Shown here: positions 1 to 5,609 of the stretch, piece by piece
Layout: every line of letters starts with the position of its first letter
Numbering within the stretch: position 1 is the first letter of the stretch
Source: Deltaproteobacteria bacterium
Lineage (GTDB): Bacteria; Desulfobacterota; DSM-4660; Desulfatiglandales; Desulfatiglandaceae
Assembly: GCA_019307645.1 (NCBI GenBank)
Contig: JAFDJF010000359.1
Location: forward strand, 1-6,291
Direction: 5' to 3'
Length of the DNA stretch: 6,291 nt
Made by a program: the position numbers and the translations under genes
Notes under the pieces: generated by a model
The model's database searches: none
Told to the model about the DNA's origin: nothing
The model's input: the letters and a program-made list of their open reading frames with translations, nothing else

Positions 1-49
1 GATTTGTCAAGTTTTTGATTGTCATGAGCCAGTTTCAAAACGTTTCAGT

Positions 50-85
50 TTGGTGAAGGTCTGGTGGTGCAGTTGACTTCACCAA
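50..85 (-). terminator. Possible weak hairpin terminator after the FadL-type gene
   Basis: Arms TTGGTGAAG(G)TC at 50-61 and GACTTCACCAA at 75-85 can pair with one bulged base around a 13-nt loop. The hairpin lies about 30 nt beyond the stop codon of the minus-strand porin gene, where a terminator is expected. On the minus strand it is followed by ACTGAAACGTTTTG rather than an immediate T-run, so it is not a canonical Rho-independent terminator. The rest of 1-114 shows no gene. Confidence 0.3.
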
Positions 86-114
86 TGATTTACTGAGAGG
101 TGTCCCTGACGCTG

Positions 115-1338
115 CTAAAATTTATACTGAATGCCCACTGCCAGAAGGTAGATCTTTTTGTTCAATTTTATTCCGAAAGATGTTTTTTCGTCGACATAAA
201 ATACCTTTGCTATCCCGAAATTGATATCCAGATCGGGAACAATCTCACAGGCCATACCGCCAGCTATGGTATGGGCATTCAACTCAGGGGCCTCAACGCA
301 CATGTTATCAGGGTCCAGTCCGGTGTCAGTAAACATGTACCCCATACTTACCTTAGTCGCCGGATTAAAAGCATATTCCAATGCGATACCGAGATCATAG
401 CCGTTTTTCTTTTCTGACTCGTCGGAGAAGGGTGATAAGGCAATATCATCCCAGTCTGCGTTCCGGTTCAGATAGTAGGTGAGATCCGCCTCAACCCTGA
501 AGCTCGGGGTTATGCCATATGAAATGCCTAGTCCAATTAGGGCGGGAAGGTCTCTCTTTCTCTTTGCACCGTCCGTCAGAAAACCTAGGTCATCCCTGTT
601 GACTTCTGTTTCCAAATTTAGACTTGTCTTTGTTTCATACCTGAGCCCTATATTGAGGTCCTTTGCGGGAGAGAGGTTTAAACCCAGAATGGCCCCCCAG
701 CCGTGGTCTGTTTCCTCATAATCCAGATAAACGGGGATTGCATAGCCCTTTTTCTCAATTTCTGCATCTATATACCTTATTCCTAATGATACTGACACGT
801 TATCGTACAGGGCGTAAGCACCACCAAGGGTCAGGGCGTGATAATATGAATCCGCTTTCATATACTGCCTGACATTGCCTAACCCTAACAGTTGAGCAAT
901 TGCCAGCGTTGTTGCAGAGCCGTTGTCATACTCCACTTTGCCTCCGCCGCAAGTTATTGTATAAGCGGCAAATGCCGCCCACCTGTCCTTTTTGTAAAGA
1001 CCAAATACCCCGGGTATATAAGAGGGGGTGTCAGAATCATACTTAACACCGCTAACTTCATGCCAATAGTCTTTATAGGCGTATTGACCGGTTACGCTCA
1101 AGTAAAGCCCGTTCGCCATTTTTACCGAGCCTGCGGGGTTGTAGACCACCGTATCTGCTGAGTCGGTAGCTGCGTTCCTGTTCAGAGATCTGACCCATTC
1201 GGCACTGTAATTGTTCTGGTTGTCCACGTTGCCAGCAAAAACCGAGGGTGTTGTTGAAAAAACCAGTGCCAGAAAAAACAAAACAGTTAAGCCTGTTGAA
1301 CGATTTTCCAGATCAAACACATTGTATTTATTCACCAT
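115..1338 (-). CDS. OmpP1/FadL-family outer-membrane transport protein
   Basis: A 407-residue protein of the OmpP1/FadL/TodX family: outer-membrane beta-barrels that let hydrophobic compounds such as long-chain fatty acids or aromatic hydrocarbons cross the outer membrane. The N-terminus has a basic/polar stretch, a hydrophobic core (about residues 16-29) and a likely signal-peptidase site after SVFA (residue 35). The family's N-terminal hatch signature is clear at residues 51-70, with NRNAATDSADTVVYNPAG. The remainder alternates polar and hydrophobic residues in beta-strand fashion, and the protein ends in an aromatic residue (QYKF), as barrel proteins recognised by the BAM machinery do. The length is in the usual family range. 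The ATG is preceded by CAGGAA with a 7-nt spacer to AGGA. It is transcribed alone, divergently from the epimerase gene. The substrate cannot be told from sequence; a fatty-acid or hydrocarbon role is inferred from the family only. Confidence 0.88.
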   Translation of the reverse strand: MVNKYNVFDLENRSTGLTVLFFLALVFSTTPSVFAGNVDNQNNYSAEWVRSLNRNAATDSADTVVYNPAGSVKMANGLYLSVTGQYAYKDYWHEVSGVKYDSDTPSYIPGVFGLYKKDRWAAFAAYTITCGGGKVEYDNGSATTLAIAQLLGLGNVRQYMKADSYYHALTLGGAYALYDNVSVSLGIRYIDAEIEKKGYAIPVYLDYEETDHGWGAILGLNLSPAKDLNIGLRYETKTSLNLETEVNRDDLGFLTDGAKRKRDLPALIGLGISYGITPSFRVEADLTYYLNRNADWDDIALSPFSDESEKKNGYDLGIALEYAFNPATKVSMGYMFTDTGLDPDNMCVEAPELNAHTIAGGMACEIVPDLDINFGIAKVFYVDEKTSFGIKLNKKIYLLAVGIQYKF

Positions 1339-1565
1339 TCTTTATTCCTGACTGGACATTCAATGTCTGTAAGGCCAAATTCCCCGAATGCCTCCTGGTC
1401 TTGCCCGGGCGCCGTTGATTTCCCGGAGCAGAATTGAAGGAGTTGTTTTTCATGCCAAAAATCCTTAGATTTAAGGAGTCGGTTGTGGTATTAAGGATCT
1501 CTTTGCAGTCTGTTTTAGTTTTAAAACTTGGTCCTTAGGGACAGCCTCCTAGAGAGAAATGGTTC

Positions 1566-1587
1566 TGTCCCGCTGTAGAGCGGGACA
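1566..1587. repeat. Perfect 9-bp GC-rich hairpin
   Basis: TGTCCCGCT (1566-1574), loop GTAG, AGCGGGACA (1579-1587). Outer bases GGTT (1561-1564) and AACC (1587-1590) can extend the stem across a small bulge. Neither strand has a T-run directly after it, so it is not an obvious Rho-independent terminator. It sits in the middle of the gene-free region, over 200 bp from either gene start. It may be a small REP-like palindrome or part of an RNA structure; its role is unknown. Confidence 0.5.
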
Positions 1588-1700
1588 ACCGAACAACGAA
1601 AAATATTTAAGTTATTTCAGTCACTTTTTGAATCATCATGTGACGGAGCCTTCTCTGGGGTTAGCACAAAGTCGGGCCCTTCGGACTCGGATCTTTATCT

Positions 1701-1837
1701 AGTGTCCATCCATAAATGAGGATTTTTGTTCAAGATCAAGGCATGCGAAAAAAATAACCGCAGGCATATAGTTGATATTCCGAGGATTATTTTTTGAACA
1801 TAACGCAGATATTAAAGACCATTTCTGGATGGGCACT
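1701..1837. mobile_element. MITE-like element with terminal inverted repeats
   Basis: The ends AGTGTCCATCCATAAATG (1701-1718) and CATTTCTGGATGGGCACT (1820-1837) are inverted repeats matching at 16 of 18 positions. The sequence is flanked on both sides by ATCT (1697-1700 and 1838-1841), consistent with a target-site duplication. Because the ends are symmetric, the direct repeat can also be read as TATCTA (1696-1701 and 1837-1842). Inside, a second pair of arms, GAAAAAAATAACC (about 1747-1759) and GGATTATTTTTTG (about 1784-1796), can form an inner stem. No coding sequence fits inside the roughly 137 bp. This is the anatomy of a non-autonomous miniature element or a large REP-like palindrome. 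The transposase family that would move it cannot be named from this window. Confidence 0.7.
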
Positions 1838-1907
1838 ATCTATAAGGCGTCAACAAAAATTGCAAGGTCTTTTCAATAATTAACACTGAAAAACATAAAA
1901 AATGGCA

Positions 1908-1915
1908 AAAGGAGG
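1908..1915 (+). promoter_or_regulatory. Strong Shine-Dalgarno of the epimerase gene
   Basis: AAAGGAGG ends 5 nt before the ATG at 1921. It is a near-perfect anti-16S match and fixes the start of the epimerase gene. Confidence 0.85.
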
Positions 1916-1920
1916 ATGCT

Positions 1921-2325
1921 ATGAAAGTAAAGCACATTGATCACATTGGTATTGCTGTTAAAGCAATTGAGCAGGCAGGCAAATTCTACACTGACGGGCT
2001 GGGTCTTAATATTCAAGAAATTGAAACAGTGGCCGAGCAGAAAGTGAATGTCGGGTTTATACCGATAACGGACAGCGAAGTGGAATTGCTGGAGTCCACC
2101 GAACCGGATGGTCCGGTCGCCAAGTTTATTGACAACAAGGGCGAAGGCGTCCAGCATATTGCCTTCAGGGTAGAGAACCTGAAAGAGGCCCTTGAAGAAC
2201 TGAAGGCGAAGGGGATTCGGTTGATCGACCAGACGCCCAGAAAGGGTGCCGGGGGCGCAATGATCGCCTTCATACATCCCAAAGAGACCAATGGCGTCCT
2301 GATTGAACTCTGTGAAAGGGATTGA
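1921..2325 (+). CDS. mce: Methylmalonyl-CoA epimerase
   Basis: A 134-residue single-domain protein of the vicinal oxygen chelate (glyoxalase/bleomycin-resistance) superfamily that matches methylmalonyl-CoA epimerase over its whole length. The enzyme interconverts (2R)- and (2S)-methylmalonyl-CoA, linking propionyl-CoA carboxylation to the B12-dependent mutase and succinyl-CoA. Two beta-alpha-beta modules are visible: residues about 1-60, beginning KHIDHIGIAV, and about 75-131, beginning GEGVQHIAF. The expected metal ligands are present by motif: His8 (DHIGIAV), a residue in VELLE near Glu55, His79 (VQHIAF) and Glu129 (GVLIEL). The RKGAGGAMIAFIHP segment (107-120) is typical of the family. It stands alone, with no mutase or carboxylase gene beside it in the window, and converges on infA. 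The 179-aa open frame antisense to it (1873-2412) is a shadow. Confidence 0.93.
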   Translation: MKVKHIDHIGIAVKAIEQAGKFYTDGLGLNIQEIETVAEQKVNVGFIPITDSEVELLESTEPDGPVAKFIDNKGEGVQHIAFRVENLKEALEELKAKGIRLIDQTPRKGAGGAMIAFIHPKETNGVLIELCERD

Positions 2326-2331
2326 CGGTAA

Positions 2332-2439
2332 GGGTTCGCGTAAAAATAACTTCACATTTTTGGCGCTCAGATTTAGGTTAGGTTTGGTAGATTTTAAAGA
2401 GTAAAAGGCCAAAATGTTAAGTTATTTTTACGCGAGCCC
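2332..2439. mobile_element. MITE-like palindromic element, copy 1
   Basis: Left arm 2332-2364 and right arm 2408-2439 are inverted repeats of 32-33 nt, differing by two substitutions and one single-base gap; the core TCGCGTAAAAATAACTT is perfect. Both ends are flanked by TAA (2329-2331 and 2440-2442), consistent with a 3-bp target duplication. The roughly 43-bp centre contains TTTAGGTTAGGTTTGG and no gene. A 53-bp portion of the left end (2331-2383) recurs inverted at 5412-5464, which shows that this is a repeat family and not just a terminator. Three-bp TNA-type duplications occur in part of the IS5 family, so mobilisation by such a transposase is possible but unproven. Confidence 0.75.
2332..2439. 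terminator. Possible bidirectional terminator between mce and infA
   Basis: The same palindrome lies 7 nt after the mce stop and 14 nt after the infA stop, exactly between two convergent genes, and folds into a long stem from either strand. The TTTTTA runs are inside the stem and not after it, so it is not textbook, but such a structure could end or protect both transcripts. The functional reading is inferred. Confidence 0.4.
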
Positions 2440-2453
2440 TAAGGAAGGGGAAT

Positions 2454-2669
2454 CTAGTACCGGTAGGTTATTAATCCGTGGGTTGTGTCATAAGGGGATA
2501 CGCTGACCTGGACCCGGTCGCCGACCATGACCTTGATTCGGTGTTTTTTCATTCGTCCGGACAGCACACCCCTTACAGTGATGTCATTGTCACATTGGAT
2601 TTCCATATTTCCTCCACCCAGGACTTTGGCAACCGTACCCTCTAGTTGAATTAAATCTTTCCGACTCAA
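2454..2669 (-). CDS. infA: Translation initiation factor IF-1 (TTG start)
   Basis: A 71-residue single-domain OB-fold (S1-like) protein. IF-1 binds the A site of the 30S subunit during initiation, alongside IF-2 and IF-3. Family features run in order: LIQLEGTVAKVL (6-17), a central VRGVLSGRMKKHRIKVMVGDRVQVSVSPYD block (32-61), and the C-terminal GLITYRY that nearly every IF-1 carries. The start is TTG, supported by AAAGGA (2675-2680) with a 5-nt spacer and by alignment with the family's usual N-terminus. At 71 aa it ends at RY, about one residue short of the common RYK/RYR ending. It is not in a ribosomal-protein operon here but stands alone, divergent from fdhD. The residues GGGNMEIQCDNDITVRG differ from the usual NAMF..EL.NGH pattern, so it may be a second, diverged infA paralogue. 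Confidence 0.9.
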   Translation of the reverse strand: MSRKDLIQLEGTVAKVLGGGNMEIQCDNDITVRGVLSGRMKKHRIKVMVGDRVQVSVSPYDTTHGLITYRY

Positions 2670-2674
2670 AATAT

Positions 2675-2680
2675 TCCTTT
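2675..2680 (-). promoter_or_regulatory. Shine-Dalgarno that supports the TTG start of infA
   Basis: On the minus strand AAAGGA lies 5 nt before TTG at 2669-2667. No in-frame ATG exists near the family N-terminus, so this site decides the start. Confidence 0.65.
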
Positions 2681-2781
2681 CCCGGCAGTAAAGCCGGACC
2701 TTGTTTCATGAGGGCTCGGGCAAAAATGGTTTTACGACGAGATGCTGGAAGGTGATCTATTTTGTTCCGAGTCCTGGGGTA

Positions 2782-2810
2782 GTACCCTTACTTTGTTCTG
2801 TTCAGGGTAC
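2782..2810. repeat. 7-bp inverted repeat in the infA-fdhD divergent region
   Basis: GTACCCT (2782-2788) and AGGGTAC (2804-2810) are perfect arms around a 15-nt loop. The site is upstream of both infA and fdhD, so it could be an operator or a leader hairpin, but nothing else supports a function. A smaller GAGGC/GCCTC pair lies at 2861-2865 and 2876-2880. I recognise no molybdenum-cofactor riboswitch in this 288-bp gap. Confidence 0.3.
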
Positions 2811-2945
2811 AATGAAGTTAATAATTTATGCGAGCAAGCAATCTGGATTCATCCCCCTACGAGGCAAAAAATCCCGCCTCAGCGGAACCAGATAGATGTA
2901 AATATACTTTTTTGGGTCTGATGTCAATACAATGGCTCGGTTTTC

Positions 2946-2950
2946 CAGGG
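2946..2950 (+). promoter_or_regulatory. Candidate Shine-Dalgarno for the TTG start of fdhD
   Basis: CAGGG ends 7 nt before TTG at 2958. The alternative starts GTG (2970) and ATG (2973) lack a comparable site, although TTGAG at 2958-2962 could weakly serve the ATG. This favours the TTG without settling it. Confidence 0.4.
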
Positions 2951-2957
2951 CTAGCTC

Positions 2958-3788
2958 TTGAGATTATTTGTGATGGAAGCATATGACAAATTCAAAACCT
3001 TCCGTGCTTATACCTACCTTGACGGTGAGTTCTCACCGTCAAGGACGGATCTGCTTATAGAGGTGCCTCTGGAGATCGTCATTAACAGCGAGAGTCAGGT
3101 CCTTATCATGTTCACGCCCCAGATGATCAGGGAACTGGTCTTTGGCTTTATTTTTACGGAAGGTCTCATCAGTACGATCACGGAAATAGAAACGTGCGAG
3201 ATTTCTCCTGTCCGAAAAGAGGACGGAGAGGAAATAATCGAGGCCAGAGTTACGATCCCTTCGAAGAACCTGGGTAGTCGGGCAGGCAAAGAGAAAAGGG
3301 TCTCCTATTCCAGTTGTGGTATTTGTGGAAAGGACAATTACTTTGGGTTGGAAAGCGGTTTGACACGGGTGAAGAGCCCACGCCGTTTTTCCATGGATGT
3401 GTTAAAAGAGATCCTGGACAGGATGATCGAGTTTCAGCCCCTCTATAAAAAAACAGGCGGCGCCCATGCCGCCATCCTGTTTGATCAAAATGGAAATCCT
3501 GTCATAAACTGCGAGGATATGGGGCGGCACAATGCGCTGGACAAGGTCATTGGATCGTCACTCATTAATGGGATCCCTCGCGATGATAAGGTCCTGTTTT
3601 CGAGTGGCAGGGCAAGCCTGGAAATGATCCTTAAGACCGCAAGGGCCGGATTTCCTGTTTTTGTGGCTAAATCACGCCCCACTTCAAAAGCCGTGGAGGC
3701 CGCCAAATTCTATAACATTACCCTGATAGACCTGGCAAAAAACACCAACCGAATATACAGCCATGCCCGTCGTATCAAAGGCTTCTGA
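2958..3788 (+). CDS. fdhD: FdhD, sulfur carrier/transferase for formate dehydrogenase maturation
   Basis: A 276-residue FdhD-family protein. FdhD receives sulfur from an IscS-type cysteine desulfurase and places it on the bis-guanine-dinucleotide Mo/W cofactor before insertion into formate dehydrogenase. Visible signatures are FTPQMIRELVFGFIFTEGLI (52-71), the sulfur-relay SSCGICG with Cys120 and Cys123, TGGAHAAIL (166-174), the highly conserved EDMGRHNALDKVIG (186-199), SGRASLEMILKTARAGFPV (216-234) and SRPTSKAVEAA (239-249), where many relatives read SAPTSLAV. The length is normal. The start given is TTG with CAGGG upstream; ATG at 2973 would remove five residues and no conserved part. It is the first gene of a plus-strand operon and overlaps mobA, which acts on the same cofactor. 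A formate dehydrogenase gene is not in the window. Confidence 0.94.
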   Translation: MRLFVMEAYDKFKTFRAYTYLDGEFSPSRTDLLIEVPLEIVINSESQVLIMFTPQMIRELVFGFIFTEGLISTITEIETCEISPVRKEDGEEIIEARVTIPSKNLGSRAGKEKRVSYSSCGICGKDNYFGLESGLTRVKSPRRFSMDVLKEILDRMIEFQPLYKKTGGAHAAILFDQNGNPVINCEDMGRHNALDKVIGSSLINGIPRDDKVLFSSGRASLEMILKTARAGFPVFVAKSRPTSKAVEAAKFYNITLIDLAKNTNRIYSHARRIKGF

Positions 3789-4389
3789 TAATAAAGACGC
3801 CCCTCTTATTAAAGATGTCACCGGTATTATCCTTGCCGGCGGGAGGAGCACCCGATACGGTCATAACAAGGCCCTTGTGAGTATTGACGGGCTTTCTTTG
3901 ATCGAAAGGGTCATCAGGGTAATGCGTGCTATTTTTCAGGACATAATTCTCATCACCAATACCCCCGATGAATATGCACACCTCGGACTTCCCATGTATG
4001 GAGACCTTATTAAGGGTCTGGGACCCATGGGCGGTGTTTATACGGGGCTTTCAGTGATCACCCATGAGGCCGGCTTTTTTGTGGCCTGTGATATGCCCCT
4101 TCTTAATAAGGAACTGATTCGTTATATTATAAAAAGCAGAAATCACTTTGACGTTGTAGTGCCGAGGGTATCGGGGATGGTGGAAGCGCTGCACGCGCTT
4201 TATGGCAGGGGATGTCTTCCGGTGGTCAAAAGACTGATTGATTCCCGGCAATACCAGACTCTTCGCATCTTTAATGAAGTGTCAGTCCGTTATGTTGAAG
4301 AGGTTGAGATCCGCTGTTTTGATCCGGATTTAAGATCATTCATAAATATAAACAGGCCCCAGGAATTAAGGAGGTTGGAGAGGCAATGA
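3763..4389 (+). CDS. mobA: MobA, molybdenum cofactor guanylyltransferase
   Basis: A 208-residue nucleotidyltransferase of the MobA type. It transfers GMP from GTP to molybdopterin-Mo, making the guanine-dinucleotide cofactor used by the DMSO-reductase/formate-dehydrogenase family. The nucleotide-binding loop is at residues 21-36 (GIILAGGRSTRYGHNK). Further family motifs are GLGPMGGVYTGL (85-96), the metal-binding CDMPLL (109-114), VEALHALY (140-147) and the C-terminal FININRPQEL (193-202), which corresponds to the usual F-N-N-TPEEL. The ATG at 3763 lies inside the end of fdhD (27-nt overlap, different frame) with no clear Shine-Dalgarno, suggesting translation coupled to fdhD. No other in-frame start precedes the conserved loop, which leaves a roughly 20-residue N-terminal extension. 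The homologous CTP-using enzyme MocA is the main alternative; pairing with FdhD favours MobA. Confidence 0.9.
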   Translation: MPVVSKASDNKDAPLIKDVTGIILAGGRSTRYGHNKALVSIDGLSLIERVIRVMRAIFQDIILITNTPDEYAHLGLPMYGDLIKGLGPMGGVYTGLSVITHEAGFFVACDMPLLNKELIRYIIKSRNHFDVVVPRVSGMVEALHALYGRGCLPVVKRLIDSRQYQTLRIFNEVSVRYVEEVEIRCFDPDLRSFININRPQELRRLERQ

Positions 4390-5417
4390 TAGAATTAGTG
4401 CTCGCTGTAGGTCTTGCCATTTTCATTTCAGCAGGATGTTCCCTTTTTGAGGCGGTTCTTTACTCCGTACCCATGAGACACATTGAAGCCCTGGACCAGG
4501 CAGGGAAAACTTCCGGGAAGATTTTCAAGAAAATGCGGCGCAATGTGGAACAACCCATTACAGCCATATTGTCCCTCAATACTATCGCCCATACCGCCGG
4601 GGCAGCGGTTGCAGGGTCGGCTGCCGCTGCAGTCTTCGGGCGTGAGTGGCTTGTGTATTTCGCCGGGTTTTTTACTCTGGCGATTTTGATTTTTTCCGAA
4701 ATCATACCCAAGACCGCGGGAGTCGTCTATGGAAGAAGCCTTCTTTCCCCGGTTGCGTATTGTCTGAAAACCCTTGTCTTGCTTATGGCCCCGGCCATCT
4801 GGCTGAGTAGCCTGGTAACGCGTTTAATTGCCAGGGATAAGACCGAAGATGCGGTAACAGCCAAAGAGATCAGGGCCATGGCCAGATCGAGCCTTCGGAC
4901 AGGCGGCATCAAGCCTTACCAGGAGAAGATAATTGAGAGGATCCTGACGCTGCAAAACAAGAAGGTCAAGGATGTGATGACGCCCAGAACAGTGGTGTTC
5001 TCCCTCAACGAGCATTTGACGCTTGAGGAGGCAAGCGGGAATGTGGAAAAGTGGGAACACAGCCGATTCCCTGTCTATGACGAAGGCATGGAGGATGTGG
5101 TGGGCGTAGTACTCACGAAAGAACTTTTTATTGCCCTCAGGGAGGGAAAGGAAGACATCCATTTGACGGAATTGATGCGGCCTGCGCATTTTATAGCTGA
5201 AGCCGCCACACTCAACAGTGTTTTAATGGAGTTTCTGGGATCCCGTCAGCAACTCTTTGTCGTACTTGATGAGTACGGTGGACTGTCAGGCCTGATTTCC
5301 CTTGAGGATATCTTGGAAGAGATTCTGGGCAGGGAGATCGTTGATGAATCAGATATGGTAATGGACAAACGGGCGCTGGCAAGGCAGCGTCGGCAGAGAC
5401 TTACATCCAGGACCTAA
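4386..5417 (+). CDS. CNNM (DUF21) membrane protein with a CBS-domain pair
   Basis: A 343-residue inner-membrane protein of the CNNM/CorC-related (hemolysin-like) family, whose members are linked to Mg2+ or Co2+ efflux and homeostasis. The N-terminal DUF21/CNNM domain spans about residues 1-150, with hydrophobic segments near 3-20, 60-83, 88-106 and 120-146 and the characteristic SEIIPKT at 104-110. A CBS pair follows: about 194-250 (VKDVMTPRTVVF, then SRFPVYDEGMEDVVGVV) and 262-318 (LFVVLDEYGGLSGLISLEDI), likely a nucleotide-sensing module. The C-terminal CorC_HlyC domain found in many relatives is missing; a short basic tail (RQRRQRLTSRT) ends the protein. The start overlaps the mobA stop as ATGA, and purine-rich GGAGG/GGAGAGG stretches precede it, so it is coupled to mobA. 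The stop codon lies within a repeat element (5412-5464), so the extreme C-terminus may have been altered by insertion. The transported ion is not known. Confidence 0.88.
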   Translation: MIELVLAVGLAIFISAGCSLFEAVLYSVPMRHIEALDQAGKTSGKIFKKMRRNVEQPITAILSLNTIAHTAGAAVAGSAAAAVFGREWLVYFAGFFTLAILIFSEIIPKTAGVVYGRSLLSPVAYCLKTLVLLMAPAIWLSSLVTRLIARDKTEDAVTAKEIRAMARSSLRTGGIKPYQEKIIERILTLQNKKVKDVMTPRTVVFSLNEHLTLEEASGNVEKWEHSRFPVYDEGMEDVVGVVLTKELFIALREGKEDIHLTELMRPAHFIAEAATLNSVLMEFLGSRQQLFVVLDEYGGLSGLISLEDILEEILGREIVDESDMVMDKRALARQRRQRLTSRT

Positions 5418-5464
5418 CCTAAATCTGAGCGCCAAAAATGTGAATTTATTTTGGCGCGAATCCT
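5412..5464 (-). repeat. Inverted half-copy of the 2332-2439 element
   Basis: The reverse complement of 5412-5464 matches 2331-2383 at 49 of 53 positions. The 33 bases 5412-5444 are an exact match to 2351-2383; the outer 20 bases differ at four positions. The match includes one terminal arm and part of the centre but not the second arm, so the copy is truncated or rearranged. Its inner edge covers the last sense codon and the TAA stop (5415-5417) of the CNNM-CBS gene. Confidence 0.85.
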
Positions 5465-5609
5465 ACCCCTGCCGCGCATCAGGTCACGCACTCCGGCGCG
5501 TTTTCACTGGGCGTTTTTTGCATAGAAGGGTTAATGTCATTAACTTAGCAATTTTGATTAAACTCAAGTATCCGGGATTGCTACCATGCGGGAAATATTT
5601 TAAACCGCA

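Larger units (their letters stand above)
1339..1920. other. 582-bp intergenic region between divergent porin and epimerase genes
   Basis: I find no convincing gene here. The half next to the porin gene contains its Shine-Dalgarno (CAGGAA, about 1345-1350) and a 13-bp odd palindrome GACATTCAATGTC at 1355-1367. The middle holds a perfect hairpin (1566-1587), and the half next to the epimerase holds a MITE-like element (about 1701-1837). The promoters of both genes must lie here, but I could not pick a sigma70-type -35/-10 pair with good spacing on either strand. The 1370-1560 part has only short direct and inverted repeats of CCTTA/TAAGG. Confidence 0.6.

Noticed and set aside
100..1161. Four plus-strand open frames of 69-105 codons opposite the porin gene
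   Set aside because: They lie antisense to a well-supported FadL-type gene and look like composition-driven shadows.
1871..1899. Sigma70-like promoter for mce (TTTCAA, 17 nt, CATAAA)
   Set aside because: Both hexamers are weak, and the implied transcript start would fall almost at the Shine-Dalgarno.
2371..2386. Telomere-like TTTAGGTTAGG repeats
   Set aside because: Only two units are present and they sit inside the centre of a MITE-like element in a bacterial context.
1873..2412. A 179-codon open frame on the minus strand antisense to mce
   Set aside because: It covers a clear, full-length methylmalonyl-CoA epimerase gene with a strong ribosome-binding site, and its translation matches no family I recognise.
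2908..2933. Promoter for the fdhD operon with TACAAT at 2928-2933
   Set aside because: The -10-like hexamer is good, but no -35-like hexamer lies at 16-18 nt, so I could not support it.
2670..2957. A molybdenum-cofactor riboswitch upstream of fdhD
   Set aside because: It would fit the operon's function, but only short unrelated inverted repeats are present and I could not find the expected conserved structure.
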